Assembly: GCF_014280875.1 (NCBI RefSeq)
Contig: NZ_JACLAL010000003.1
Span: 434,001-498,000, forward strand
From: Paenirhizobium daejeonense
GTDB taxonomy: Bacteria; Pseudomonadota; Alphaproteobacteria; Rhizobiales; Rhizobiaceae
DNA length: 64,000 bases
Reading direction: 5' to 3'
The first letter of the stretch is position 1. Every line of letters starts with the position of its first letter. The notes beneath the pieces were generated by a model. It did not search any database. It had not been told where the DNA came from and was given only the letters and a program-made list of their open reading frames with translations. The translations under genes were made by a program, and so were the position numbers. Below are positions 36,653 through 45,963 of the stretch, one piece after another.

Positions 36653-37939
36653 ATGTTGCCCTCGCGGTTTTCCTGCCCGGTGTGGAGACGGCCCGATCGT
36701 GACCGGATTGCTGTTGCGCCGGTTGGTCCACGGGAGGTGGTTGACCTTGTCGTCGTCGGGGCAGGTTTTCAGGGTCTTTCGACGGCGCTTGCCGCAGCCC
36801 GCAGCGGGATGGTCGTCAGGGTGGTGGAGGCCCGCGACATCGGCGAAGGGGCTTCCGGGCTCAATGGCGGACAGGTCATTCCCGGTCTCAAATACGATCC
36901 CGAATGGCTGATCGCCCGTTTCGGCGAAGAGAAGGGCGAGCGGCTGATCGATTTCGCTTCGCGCACGGCCGATGCCGTTTTCGATCTCATCGAGGGCGAG
37001 GGGCTCGACGTCGAGCACCTGCGCAACGGCTGGATACAGGCCGCGCATACGCATACGGCGATGGGCAATGCCGAGGAGCGCAACAGGCAGTGGCGCGCTC
37101 GTGGTGCCGACGTGACACTGCTCAATGCATCCGATATCGCCCTTATGACTGGCGCACACGGCTATCTGGGCGGTTGGCTCGACCGGCGGGCAGGCGTCAT
37201 CAATCCGCTTGCCTTCGTCTGCGAACTCGCGCGTCTCGCGGTTGCTGCCGGTGTCCGCATCGCTACGGGAGAGACCGCCACTGGGCTTCGTCAGGAGAGC
37301 GGCGCCTGGACGGTTTCGCTTTCCGGCGGCCAGTCGATTTCGGCCCGCACCGTTCTGCTGGCGACCAACGCCTATTCCGGCCGTCTGGTGCCGGGGCTTG
37401 CCCAGAGCCTCGTGCCGCTGCATTCCTTCCAGATCGCCACCGCGCCGCTGAGCGAAGCGCAGCAGGAAGCGATCCTGCCTCATGGGCAGGCAGTTTCCGA
37501 CAGCCGGCGCATCCTCGTCTATTATCGCAAAAGCCCGGATGGTCGGCTTGTACTCGGCGGGCGAGGGCGAATGTCCGAGCCGAAGAGCGAGGAAGACTGG
37601 GCGCATCTGCAGCGCGCGTTGCTGCGCCTCTTCCCCGCGCTTAGTGATATCTCCATTGCCCACAGGTGGTTCGGCCGGGTGGCCGTGACACCGGATCATC
37701 TGCCCCATGTTCACGAGCCGGAAAAAGGCCTGCTGATGGTTGCCGGCTGTCAAGGGAGGGGTGTCGGCCTGATGACTGCGATAGGGCCGCGACTTGCGAA
37801 GTATATCGAGACAGGCGACCGGACGGCCCTGCCTTTCCCCGTCTCCGCCATTCATCCCATTCCGTTTCACGGTCTTCGGCAAATCGGCGTGGCGGCGGCA
37901 ATCGCTTGGTATCGTCTGCTGGACGGTCTGGAGAAGTAA
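36653..37939 (+). CDS. FAD-dependent amine/amino acid oxidoreductase (PuuB/DadA type)
   Basis: A 428-residue flavoprotein of the DAO family. The FAD motif is VVVGAGFQGLSTALAAARSG (about 32-51), then the GEGASGLNGGQVIPG motif and the C-terminal RVAVTPDHLPHVHEPEKGLLM-type region. It is close to gamma-glutamylputrescine oxidase and related amine oxidases, which give an aldehyde through an imine. The ATG at 36653 is preceded by AGGA at 36641-36644. An aldehyde dehydrogenase gene follows 118 bases on. The substrate is inferred to be an amine or imino acid but is not known. Confidence 0.85.
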   Translation: MLPSRFSCPVWRRPDRDRIAVAPVGPREVVDLVVVGAGFQGLSTALAAARSGMVVRVVEARDIGEGASGLNGGQVIPGLKYDPEWLIARFGEEKGERLIDFASRTADAVFDLIEGEGLDVEHLRNGWIQAAHTHTAMGNAEERNRQWRARGADVTLLNASDIALMTGAHGYLGGWLDRRAGVINPLAFVCELARLAVAAGVRIATGETATGLRQESGAWTVSLSGGQSISARTVLLATNAYSGRLVPGLAQSLVPLHSFQIATAPLSEAQQEAILPHGQAVSDSRRILVYYRKSPDGRLVLGGRGRMSEPKSEEDWAHLQRALLRLFPALSDISIAHRWFGRVAVTPDHLPHVHEPEKGLLMVAGCQGRGVGLMTAIGPRLAKYIETGDRTALPFPVSAIHPIPFHGLRQIGVAAAIAWYRLLDGLEK

Positions 37940-38057
37940 CCCCGTACATCGTTGAATATTTGCGCCGCCTGTGACGCGATCTTCTTGCGGTCGACTTTGC
38001 CTTGAAGGATAGTTCGCTGCGACAAACACGCCCCCACTTCCTTCCAAGGAGCCTTGC

Positions 38058-39485
38058 ATGTCCAATCACCTGAAGTTTTTCATCGACGGCGCATGGGTCG
38101 ATCCCGCGGTGCCTGCGGTTCTGGACGTGATCGATCCCTCGACTGAAGAGGCTTACACGCAGATATCGGTTGGTTCGAAGGCCGATGTGGACAAGGCCGT
38201 GGCTGCTGCGAAGAGGGCATTCTCCACCTTCTCGCTGTGGCCGGTGGCCGAGCGACTGGCGCTGCTGAAGAAGGTTCTCGAAGTCTATAACGAACGCTTC
38301 GAGGATATCGCCCAGGCTGTCAGCCAGGAGATGGGCGCCCCGCTTTCCTTCGCCCGCGAGGCGCAGGCATGGGCCGGGCGCGCCCACATGGAATCCACCA
38401 TCGCAGCGCTCGAGACCTATGAGTTCTCGGAGAAGCGCGGCAGCACTACTGTGGTCAAGGAGCCGATCGGCGTCTGCGCGCTGATCACGCCGTGGAACTG
38501 GCCGCTCAACCAGATCGTCTGCAAGGTGGCCCCCGCCATCGCCGCCGGCTGCACCGTCGTGCTGAAGCCTTCCGAGATCGCGCCGATTTCCGGTGTCGTC
38601 TTCTCGGAGGTCATGGAAGCCGCCGGCGTGCCGAAGGGCGTTTACAACATGGTGCAGGGCAACGGCCCCGATGTCGGTCAAGTCATGGCCGGGCATCCCG
38701 ATGTCGACATGGTTTCCTTCACCGGTTCCACCCGCGCCGGCATCATCGTCACCAAGACGGCCGCCGATACGGTCAAGCGCGTGGCGCAGGAGCTTGGCGG
38801 CAAATCGGCCAACATCATCCTGCCCGATGCGGATCTCGAAACGGCCGTTCGCAAGGGCGTGCAGGGTTGCTTCGGCAATTCCGGCCAGTCCTGCGATGCG
38901 CCGACACGCATGCTGGTGCCGGCCGACCGTCATGACGAAGCTCTCGGTTACGCGAAGTCAGAAGCCGAGACCTTCGTGGTCGGGGATCCGCGCTCGGAAG
39001 AAACGGTGCTCGGCCCGGTGGTCAGCCAGCTGCAGTTCGACAAGATCCAGCGCCTGATCGAAGCCGGCATCAAGGAAGGTGCGACGCTGGTGACGGGCGG
39101 TCCCGGTCGGCCGGAAAACCTCAATCGCGGCTACTACATCCGCCCGACCATCTTCGGCAATGTCACCAACGATATGACCATCGCGCGCGAAGAGATCTTC
39201 GGGCCGGTGCTGTCGATCCTGCCCTACAAGGACGAGGAAGAGGCTGTCACCATCGCCAACGACACCGTCTACGGGCTTGCGGCCTATGTGCAGTCGCAGG
39301 ATATCGCCCATGCCCGCAAGGTGGCCGCTCGCATGCGGGCTGGGTCCGTCTACCTCAACTATCCTGAGTGGGACACGTTCGCGCCGTTCGGCGGCTACAA
39401 GCAGTCCGGCAACGGCCGCGAATATGCGGATTGGGGCATTCACGACTTCCTCGAAATCAAGGGCATCGTCGGCTACGGCGACTGA
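38058..39485 (+). CDS. NAD(P)-dependent aldehyde dehydrogenase
   Basis: A 475-residue ALDH. The catalytic Cys is C279 in GNSGQSCDAPTRML, the general base Glu is in QELGGKSANIILPDAD (about 246), and TPWNWPLNQ and SFTGSTRAG are cofactor-site motifs. It would oxidise the aldehyde formed by the preceding FAD oxidase if the two act in sequence. The start has AAGGAG nine bases upstream. A terminator follows, so the oxidase-dehydrogenase pair is one transcription unit at most. Confidence 0.93.
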   Translation: MSNHLKFFIDGAWVDPAVPAVLDVIDPSTEEAYTQISVGSKADVDKAVAAAKRAFSTFSLWPVAERLALLKKVLEVYNERFEDIAQAVSQEMGAPLSFAREAQAWAGRAHMESTIAALETYEFSEKRGSTTVVKEPIGVCALITPWNWPLNQIVCKVAPAIAAGCTVVLKPSEIAPISGVVFSEVMEAAGVPKGVYNMVQGNGPDVGQVMAGHPDVDMVSFTGSTRAGIIVTKTAADTVKRVAQELGGKSANIILPDADLETAVRKGVQGCFGNSGQSCDAPTRMLVPADRHDEALGYAKSEAETFVVGDPRSEETVLGPVVSQLQFDKIQRLIEAGIKEGATLVTGGPGRPENLNRGYYIRPTIFGNVTNDMTIAREEIFGPVLSILPYKDEEEAVTIANDTVYGLAAYVQSQDIAHARKVAARMRAGSVYLNYPEWDTFAPFGGYKQSGNGREYADWGIHDFLEIKGIVGYGD

Positions 39486-39513
39486 ACCTCGATCTGATCC
39501 ATCGACAACCGGA

Positions 39514-39545
39514 AGGCTCGCGGTCGAAGCGAGCCTTTCTCATTC
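39514..39545 (+). terminator. Intrinsic terminator of the aldehyde dehydrogenase
   Basis: Perfect eight-pair stem AGGCTCGC / GCGAGCCT, loop GGTCGAA, tail TTCTCATT. Confidence 0.8.
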
Positions 39546-39632
39546 CGCGACCGAAAGCGCCGCAGCCTGAGCTTGTGGCGGTCTTGCTGTCGCGATACTC
39601 CTTGCCGCATTCTCGTTCATACCGGTTTTTCC

Positions 39633-40520
39633 ATGACCCTCGACGACCCCCGTCAATATCGTCTCGGCGTGTTGTATGTCGCGATATCCGCGCTCGCCTG
39701 GTCTACGTCCGGTCTGTTCATCCGCACGATCACGACCGATCTGATGACCATGCTGTTCTGGCGTGGCCTCGTGTCGGGCAGCTGCGTGCTGATGCTGTTC
39801 TTCTACATGGAGCGTGGTGCCGCGATCACGATCCTCAAGCGCATGCGCGCGCCGTCGTTCATGGCGATGTTCTTTTCCGCCGTCAGCATGATCTCCGGCA
39901 TCGGGTCGATGTATTACACGTCGGTTGCAGATGCGATGGTGATCTATGCCACGGTGCCTTTCGTGACCGCCGGCGTCGCCTATCTGTGGATAGGGGAAAA
40001 GCCGACGCGAGCAACCCTGATCGCCAGCGCCGTCGCGATCTGCGGCGTGCTGGTCATGCTTGCAGATGGCGGTGAGACGGGCGGCTTGCTTGGCAAGGGG
40101 CTTGCCGTCGTCATGACGCTTTCCGTTGCTGTGCTCGCAACCGTTATGAGGAAATATCGCGGCGTACCAATGTTGCCGGCAATGGCGGGCTCCGCTTGGC
40201 TCTGTTCGCTGATGACCTTCCCGTTCGCAGCGCCTCTTTCTGTCAGCGCCAGCAATATGGGGCTTATCGTCGTCTTCGGCATTGTGCAGAATGCGGCCGG
40301 TCTGGTTCTTTATACGGCAGGCTCCCGCCGGGTTCCCGCTGCCGATGCCAGCCTGCTAACCTCGCTGGAGGTGCCGCTGACGCCGTTGTGGGTGTGGCTG
40401 ATCCTTGGCGAGACGCCGTCGGCGGCGACGATGATCGGCGGCCCCATCGTGCTCGCGGCGCTGTTCGGCCATATCTTCCACGAAGTCCGGCGTGACCGGA
40501 CCGATGTCGTTACGAGTTAA
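39633..40520 (+). CDS. DMT (EamA) family transporter
   Basis: A 295-residue inner membrane protein with two EamA repeats. It starts MTLDDPRQYRLGVLY; the ORF opens earlier at a TTG (39573), without membrane character. It shares many positions with the DMT protein at 57718 (MLFWRG, VATVPF-like and APLWVWL-like segments), so the two are paralogues. It precedes the RidA gene by 15 bases, so the two are co-transcribed. Substrate unknown. Confidence 0.85.
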   Translation: MTLDDPRQYRLGVLYVAISALAWSTSGLFIRTITTDLMTMLFWRGLVSGSCVLMLFFYMERGAAITILKRMRAPSFMAMFFSAVSMISGIGSMYYTSVADAMVIYATVPFVTAGVAYLWIGEKPTRATLIASAVAICGVLVMLADGGETGGLLGKGLAVVMTLSVAVLATVMRKYRGVPMLPAMAGSAWLCSLMTFPFAAPLSVSASNMGLIVVFGIVQNAAGLVLYTAGSRRVPAADASLLTSLEVPLTPLWVWLILGETPSAATMIGGPIVLAALFGHIFHEVRRDRTDVVTS

Positions 40521-40535
40521 AGGAAAAACACGCTC

Positions 40536-40925
40536 ATGAAACGCGTCTTCAATCCGTCATCCGTTCGTGCGCCGTTCGGCAACTACAATCACGGCCTGCT
40601 GGTGCCGCCGGGCGCAAGCCTGCTGGTGACATCCGGTCAGCTGGGAATCGGCGTCGATGACAGTATTCCGGCCGACGTCACCGGTCAGGCGGAACTCTGC
40701 TTCGATGCGATCAAGGCGATCCTCGATGATGCCGCCATGACCTTCGGCGACGTGATCCGCATTTCCGGCTTCGTGACGAAGCGCGAGGACTTTGCCCCCT
40801 ATATGGCAGTGCGCGACCGCTACACGCTGGAACCAAAGCCGGTTTCCACGCTGATCGTGGTCGGCGGGTTCACCCGCGCGGACTTTCTTGTTGAGGTCGA
40901 AGTGACCGCGGCAAAGGTATTTTGA
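40536..40925 (+). CDS. RidA family reactive imine/enamine deaminase
   Basis: A 129-residue Rid-fold protein. Family motifs are seen in SLLVTSGQLGIGVDD (about 27-41) and a final FLVEVEVTAAKVF. The Arg in IRISGFVTK and the Glu in VEVE at the end are equivalent to residues of the active RidA group, though full activity cannot be shown here. RidA hydrolyses imines that arise in amine and amino acid oxidation, which fits the nearby FAD oxidase. It starts 40536 with AAAGGAAA. Confidence 0.85.
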   Translation: MKRVFNPSSVRAPFGNYNHGLLVPPGASLLVTSGQLGIGVDDSIPADVTGQAELCFDAIKAILDDAAMTFGDVIRISGFVTKREDFAPYMAVRDRYTLEPKPVSTLIVVGGFTRADFLVEVEVTAAKVF

Positions 40926-41089
40926 GGGAAATTTCGGTCCGCCTCCACGTGAAAATCTCCCGCCGGGAGCTGGGTTTAACGACAAGTATTAAGCGCTCTG
41001 CCTATTCCGCGGGAGATATATAGCAGGAACAAAGTCTGGTGGTTGGGGTTGTTTCGTCACTGGTATGACAGAGACGAAAGGAACTCGCC

Positions 41090-41488
41090 ATGACCATGAA
41101 AACTCTCGCCGTATCTGCGGCGCTACTTCTGTCTGTATCTGCTCCGGCCATTGCGCAAGAGGGGGCTGTAACGGGCGCGGCAGGCGGAGCGGTGACCGGC
41201 GCGATCGTCGGCGGTCCGGTGGGCGCGGCGGTGGGTGGTGTCGTTGGCGCTGTTGCCGGCACGGCGATCGATCCCCCGCCTGAGCGTGTTGTCACCTACA
41301 TTCGGGAACAGCCCCTGCCGCCGCAGCCGATCATCATCCAGCAGCCGATTGCCGTCGGTGAAGCATTGCCGCCTGATGTCGTGCTTACCCCAGTGCCGGA
41401 AGACCCGAGCTATGCCTATGCGATGGTGAACGAGCATTGGGTCATCGTCGACCCTGAAAGCTATGTGGTCGTTCAGGTACTTCCCTGA
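41090..41488 (+). CDS. Exported glycine-rich protein with DUF1236-like end
   Basis: A 132-residue protein with a signal peptide (residues 1-23, cut after AIAQ) followed by a glycine-zipper stretch (GAAGGAVTGAIVGGPVGAAV, about 28-47) that could span or insert in a membrane, then a DUF1236-like C-terminal part with PSYAYAMVNEHWVIVDPES. Such small envelope proteins are common in rhizobia and have no proven function. The ATG at 41090 has AGGA at 41079-41082. A terminator follows. Confidence 0.75.
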   Translation: MTMKTLAVSAALLLSVSAPAIAQEGAVTGAAGGAVTGAIVGGPVGAAVGGVVGAVAGTAIDPPPERVVTYIREQPLPPQPIIIQQPIAVGEALPPDVVLTPVPEDPSYAYAMVNEHWVIVDPESYVVVQVLP

Positions 41489-41528
41489 CGCGGGCCAACG
41501 GCCACGAGAGGGATCGAACGTTGAGCGA

Positions 41529-41558
41529 GGCGGGCCGGAAAAGATCCGGCCCGCCTTT
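41529..41558 (+). terminator. Intrinsic terminator after the DUF1236-like gene
   Basis: Perfect 11-pair stem GGCGGGCCGGA / TCCGGCCCGCC with loop AAAGA, then TTTGCTT. On the other strand it is followed by T-poor sequence, so it acts mainly for the plus strand. Confidence 0.88.
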
Positions 41559-41569
41559 GCTTCAAAGGT

Positions 41570-42151
41570 TCAGAACCGCTCCATCTGGTGTTTCACCTTG
41601 GCAAGGAAGGCGGCTCTCGTTTCGTCCGTGCAGTTGTTCATGTCGTAATGGGCGAGGTATTTCACTGGCGCACCGATCTTGATCTGGGCGCGCAAGACGC
41701 GCGTGACGATCTTCTTCGGCGGATTGCCGACCACGAAGGCCCGCCACGGGGTGGCGCCGTAGGTCATGACGGCGGCAAGCTTCCTGATATGCCGAAGCGT
41801 CGGCGTCAGTTTGCCATCCTGGAGGTCGAAGGACACGCCCATGAGCCAGACTCTGTCGAAATAGCCCTTCAGCATTGCCGGAAAGCCGAAGTTCCAGACG
41901 GGGGTGACGATCACCAGCCCCTCGGCGGCCTTCAGTCGCTCGACATAGCTTTTCACCAGAACCGTGTTTTCGGGATAGTCGTGATAGACGCGGCGGTCAT
42001 GGGCGGACAGCACCGGGTCGAAACCTTCCTCATAGAGATTGCAGCCATCGACCTCGTGGCCGGCCTTCGTCAGGCTCTCGCAGGTCTGGCGGTAAAGCGC
42101 CCGGCCATAGCTTTCATCGAGGGGATGAGAATGCAGAACAAGTACGCGCAT
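41570..42151 (-). CDS. Flavodoxin-fold NAD(P)H dehydrogenase (quinone)
   Basis: A 193-residue FMN-dependent reductase of the NAD(P)H:quinone oxidoreductase/KefF-like family. It begins MRVLVLHSHPLDESYGRALYR, where the flavin phosphate loop lies; TPVWNFGFPAMLKGYFDRVW (about 82-101) is the family signature. It would reduce quinones by two electrons and protect from oxidative stress. It starts 42151. It is single, 200 bases downstream of the FAD oxidase unit on the same strand. Confidence 0.85.
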   Translation of the reverse strand: MRVLVLHSHPLDESYGRALYRQTCESLTKAGHEVDGCNLYEEGFDPVLSAHDRRVYHDYPENTVLVKSYVERLKAAEGLVIVTPVWNFGFPAMLKGYFDRVWLMGVSFDLQDGKLTPTLRHIRKLAAVMTYGATPWRAFVVGNPPKKIVTRVLRAQIKIGAPVKYLAHYDMNNCTDETRAAFLAKVKHQMERF

Positions 42152-42353
42152 AGTCTGGAAAGCTCCATGTCTTGGCCCGACGAAAGGATTTCGCCGGGCG
42201 TCGAGTGAAATTTTTCCGCGCCGTTTGTCCCGATGATGGTAGGCCCGCCGCCATAGCCGGTCCTGACATCACCATGGTCTGTTCCATGCACCTGAGGCAA
42301 TCGTCTCGCCCCGGCCGGGAGTACCTTCGGAAGTTCAATTGGTTTTGGCGGTA

Positions 42354-43760
42354 TCAGGTCTCCATGAAAGACTGAAGACCCGGGAAGAGGTAGTTCTTGC
42401 CGGACTTGAAGTCGAAGTCGGGGTTGTCCCAGGCAATCATCTTGCCGGGGTTCAGGAGGCCCTTCGGATCGGTCTCCTTCTTGAAGGCGAGCTGGACGGT
42501 GTCGGTCTGCTTCATGCCGCCTTCTTCCAGCGTATAGCGATGCGGGTTGAAGATCGGGCAGCCGTTATCCTCGTGAATCCTGATGATCTCCTCCAGCCGC
42601 TCTTCCGTCGTGTAACGGACCAACGGCAGGCCGGAGCACTGGATGGCGCCGTCGAACTTGATGAATTCGAGATGGCTGATGACCTCGTCGCCGAAGATCT
42701 TCACCAGCTTGCCGACCTTCTCGACGTGGTCGGGACCGGGATACTGGACCTGCAGATAGGTGATGCTTGGGTCGACCTTCAGGGCGCGAAGGGTCGTGTG
42801 GTTCCAGGCGAGTTCATAGGCATGCGGGATACCCTTCATGCTCTCCACCTTGTCGGAACGGAAGCGGATGTCGCCCTTCATCTTCTCGGCATAGGCGACG
42901 AGCGGTGCCATGGAGTGCGGCGCCACCATCAGCACGACGACGGACTGACCTTCCTTCAGCCACGGCTTGTGGCGGGTGAAGTACTCATACGGTATCGGGG
43001 CGGAGATCGGGGCCACTTCCTTGAGCAGGATGCCGTTGCGATGGGTCAGCGCGTCGGCGAAGCGGACGGCGTCCATGTAGTCGTCATAGCCAATGACGAC
43101 ATCGACCCAGTCATAGGCGGGCGCCAGCGGCATCTCGACTTCGGTGATGATGCCGTTGGTGCCGTAGGCATGGCTGACCTTCTGCAGGTCCCAGGCCGAA
43201 AGTTCCAGAACACGCGGTTCGGCTTCCATGGTGACGACACGCAGGCGCAGGATGTTGCCGAGGTCGCGCAGGCCGCCCCAGGTGATGGAGCCGACGCCGC
43301 CGGAGCCGCCGGCGATGAAGCCGGCAAGCGTCGCCGTGCCGGTGGTCGACGGATGGAAGCGTAGCTCCTGACCGGAATGGGCCTTGGTCTGGCGATCGAG
43401 TTCCGCGGTGATGATGCCGGGTTCGGCGATCACGCGGCCGGGATGGATCTCCTTGATCCTGTTCATGTTCAGGAGGTTCAGGACGATGCCGCCCGAAAGC
43501 GGCATGGCCTGGCCGTAATTGCCGGTGCCGCCGCCGCGAGGGGTAACGGGCACGCCATGGGCATAGGCCACTTTCAACGTGCGGATCACTTCCTCTTCCG
43601 TCTTCGGCGAGACGATGAGGTCGGCGGTCACGTTGTCGAGCTGCGCCTTCAGGATTGGCGAATACCAATAGAAGTCGCGGCTCTTCTGCTTGACGAGCGC
43701 CGGGTTGTCCTCGACGGCGATCCCTTCGAGTTCTTGTCTGATCTGCTGGTAGTCAGGCAC
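42354..43760 (-). CDS. FAD-linked oxidase, GlcD type
   Basis: A 468-residue flavoprotein of the PCMH/FAD-oxidase type (GlcD, D-lactate dehydrogenase group). The FAD-binding domain (about 40-220) has VTPRGGGTGNYGQAMPLSGG and GSGGVGSITWGGLRD. The C-terminal FAD-linked oxidase domain has NPGKMIAWDNPDF, with the family lysine. It is the last gene of the importer-amidohydrolase operon, 32 bases after the deaminase-like gene. It probably oxidises a hydroxy acid derived from the imported compound. Confidence 0.88.
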   Translation of the reverse strand: MPDYQQIRQELEGIAVEDNPALVKQKSRDFYWYSPILKAQLDNVTADLIVSPKTEEEVIRTLKVAYAHGVPVTPRGGGTGNYGQAMPLSGGIVLNLLNMNRIKEIHPGRVIAEPGIITAELDRQTKAHSGQELRFHPSTTGTATLAGFIAGGSGGVGSITWGGLRDLGNILRLRVVTMEAEPRVLELSAWDLQKVSHAYGTNGIITEVEMPLAPAYDWVDVVIGYDDYMDAVRFADALTHRNGILLKEVAPISAPIPYEYFTRHKPWLKEGQSVVVLMVAPHSMAPLVAYAEKMKGDIRFRSDKVESMKGIPHAYELAWNHTTLRALKVDPSITYLQVQYPGPDHVEKVGKLVKIFGDEVISHLEFIKFDGAIQCSGLPLVRYTTEERLEEIIRIHEDNGCPIFNPHRYTLEEGGMKQTDTVQLAFKKETDPKGLLNPGKMIAWDNPDFDFKSGKNYLFPGLQSFMET

Positions 43761-43792
43761 GATTTGTCTCCAGATTCTTGAACTGCATGATC

Positions 43793-45112
43793 TCAGTCGG
43801 GATCACGCATCAGCGGGTCAAGGTCGCGATAATCCGGCAGGCTGCGGTCGATGCCCATGCCATTCCGCATCACGATGCGGTCGGCCTGCGGACGGGAAAG
43901 GAATTCACTCCAGCTACGGGCGCTGAAAAGCACGAGATCGGCCGGAAGGCCGGGGGCGATGCGGCCCTTGTCCGGGCGGCCGAGAATGTCGGCCGGTGTA
44001 CGCGTGACGACGCGGGCCGACTTGTCCAGCGGGTGGTCGAGATGAATGATACGGACCGCTTCGCGGAAGACCTCGACGGCGTCGAGATCGCCATAGGCGT
44101 AGAAGGGGTCGCGGGTGTTGTCCGAGGAAACGGCGGTCGCGACACCGGCTGCCGCCAGTTCGTGAAACAGCGTCACGCCGCGATAGCGGGGGGTGAAGCC
44201 GTGGTGCCGATCCTGCAGGTACATGTTGCACATGGGTAGCGACACGACCGCAATACCGGCTTCCGCCACCTTGTCGATGGTCTGCTTCGCGACGTCCTCG
44301 TCCTGACGGGCGAGCGAGCAGCAATGGCCGACGGTAACGGTGCCTTCGAAACGGTTCCGGAGCTTTGCTTCGGCGATGGCTTTCAGGGTGAGGACTTCCT
44401 TGTCCTGCGTCTCATCGACATGGAGGTCGATATCGAGGCCGTTGTCGGAGGCCGCGCGGAACAGGAGGTCGAGGCGCTGGTCGAGATCCGGCCACATCTG
44501 GGTCAGGCCGCCGATGAGGCCGCCATGGGTGACGATCGTGTCGATGAGGTCAGGGAAGTAGACCTCGTCGGTGATCAAGTCGAGCGGGAAGAGGGCGGCC
44601 GCCTGAAGGGAGATCCTGTCCTTCCATTCCTCGCGCAGGGCGGCGAAGACCTCAAAGGAGATCCGGTGCTGGGGCGCGAGGCTGTCGAGATGGGTGCGGA
44701 TCAGGCTGGTGCCGTGGGCATAGGCCGTCTTTAGCGAGAACTCCATGCGGGCGCGGACGTCGTCCGCGTTCCAGCGGGCCTCGCGGTCGGTGCGGACCGC
44801 GTCGAGCGCGCCTGGAAAGTCGCCCGTCGGATTCGGCCTGCGTTCCCAGATATGGCCCTTGTCGAGGTGGGTGTGCATGTCGACGAAGCAGGGCCAGACC
44901 ATGCTTCGTCCGAGATCAGCCTGCGGCAGTTCGGCCGGTGCCGCGCCTGCCGTCAGGATGGCTTCGATCCTGCCGCTGGCGATCACCAGATCGGCGCTGA
45001 CGAGACCTTCGCGCGCGGGTGCCGCGAAGCCGTCGACGGAAACGGCGGGAAGGGTGGCGTTCGTAAGGACGAAGCGATCGGCAACAGGCAAGCGGGGAGG
45101 ATATGCGGGCAT
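43793..45112 (-). CDS. Cytosine-deaminase-like amidohydrolase
   Basis: A 439-residue metal-dependent hydrolase. The metal-binding motif is CFVDMHTHLDKGH (about 76-88), followed by LDIDLHVDETQD (about 225), TVGHCCSLARQ (about 262) and SSDNTRDPFYAYG (about 332), the pattern of cytosine deaminase (CodA) and isoguanine-type enzymes. It would open or deaminate a nitrogen heterocycle. The start overlaps the stop of the permease gene (TGATG), a sign of coupled translation. Confidence 0.88.
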   Translation of the reverse strand: MPAYPPRLPVADRFVLTNATLPAVSVDGFAAPAREGLVSADLVIASGRIEAILTAGAAPAELPQADLGRSMVWPCFVDMHTHLDKGHIWERRPNPTGDFPGALDAVRTDREARWNADDVRARMEFSLKTAYAHGTSLIRTHLDSLAPQHRISFEVFAALREEWKDRISLQAAALFPLDLITDEVYFPDLIDTIVTHGGLIGGLTQMWPDLDQRLDLLFRAASDNGLDIDLHVDETQDKEVLTLKAIAEAKLRNRFEGTVTVGHCCSLARQDEDVAKQTIDKVAEAGIAVVSLPMCNMYLQDRHHGFTPRYRGVTLFHELAAAGVATAVSSDNTRDPFYAYGDLDAVEVFREAVRIIHLDHPLDKSARVVTRTPADILGRPDKGRIAPGLPADLVLFSARSWSEFLSRPQADRIVMRNGMGIDRSLPDYRDLDPLMRDPD

Positions 45113-45963
45113 CAGTTTTCTCGCTTGAGGCTGCTTTCATGCCAGCGATGCAGTGCCAGCCAGGAGATGAAGGAGGTGATGGCGAAGATCACGACGCCAA
45201 GACAGGAAAGCAGGAAGAGGGCGGCGAACAGCCGCGGAATGTTGAGGCGGTACTGGGCCTCGAGCAGACGGAAGGCGAGGCCCGAACCGGCACCGGCGGA
45301 ACCCGCGGCAAATTCTGCGACGACCGCTGCGATCAGCGCCAGACCGCCGCCGATCCTCAGACCCGTCATGAAATAGGGCAGCGAGGCCGGCAGCTTGAGA
45401 TAGAGCAGTGTCTGCCAGCGGGAAGCACCGTAGAGGTCGAACAAGTTCAGGAGGTTGTGGTCGACGCTCTTCAGGCCCTGGACCATGTTAGACAGTATCG
45501 GGAAGAAGGCGACGAGGAAGGCGCAGATCAGCAGCGCCACCTGGGTCGACGGCGCATAGATCAGGATCAGCGGCGCAATCGCCACGATCGGAGTGACCTG
45601 CAGGATGACCGTGATCGGATAGAACGCCGTCTCGATCCACTTCGACTGGACAAGAAAGACGGCGATGCCGACGCCGCCGATCAGCGCCAGCCCGAGCGAA
45701 GCCATGGTGATCTGGGTGGTGACCCAGAGGGCAGGCGCGAGGATCCCCCAGTCCTTGAACAGGGAGATGGCGACTGCACCGGGGCTGGGCAGGATGTATT
45801 GCGGCACGCCGCTGACCATCACGCCGATTTGCCAGATGCCGATCAGCACCGCGACGACGAGGATGGGCACGAGGATGCGCAGCAGCGTCTCTCCGTGGCG
45901 GGCAAGAAAGCCGGGTGCGGTTGCGGAAGGGGTGCCGGAAGGGCTGACGTTCATGTCGGACAT
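45112..45963 (-). CDS. ABC transporter permease (TauC/SsuC type)
   Basis: A 283-residue permease with six membrane spans and a binding-protein-dependent transport motif (NLFDLYGASRWQTLLYLKLPA, in two overlapping parts, about 190-210). Its start overlaps the stop of the ATPase gene (TGATG at 45961-45965). It belongs to the nitrate/sulfonate/pyrimidine class, whose substrates include taurine, thiamine pyrimidines and N-heterocycles. Confidence 0.9.
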   Translation of the reverse strand: MSDMNVSPSGTPSATAPGFLARHGETLLRILVPILVVAVLIGIWQIGVMVSGVPQYILPSPGAVAISLFKDWGILAPALWVTTQITMASLGLALIGGVGIAVFLVQSKWIETAFYPITVILQVTPIVAIAPLILIYAPSTQVALLICAFLVAFFPILSNMVQGLKSVDHNLLNLFDLYGASRWQTLLYLKLPASLPYFMTGLRIGGGLALIAAVVAEFAAGSAGAGSGLAFRLLEAQYRLNIPRLFAALFLLSCLGVVIFAITSFISWLALHRWHESSLKREN

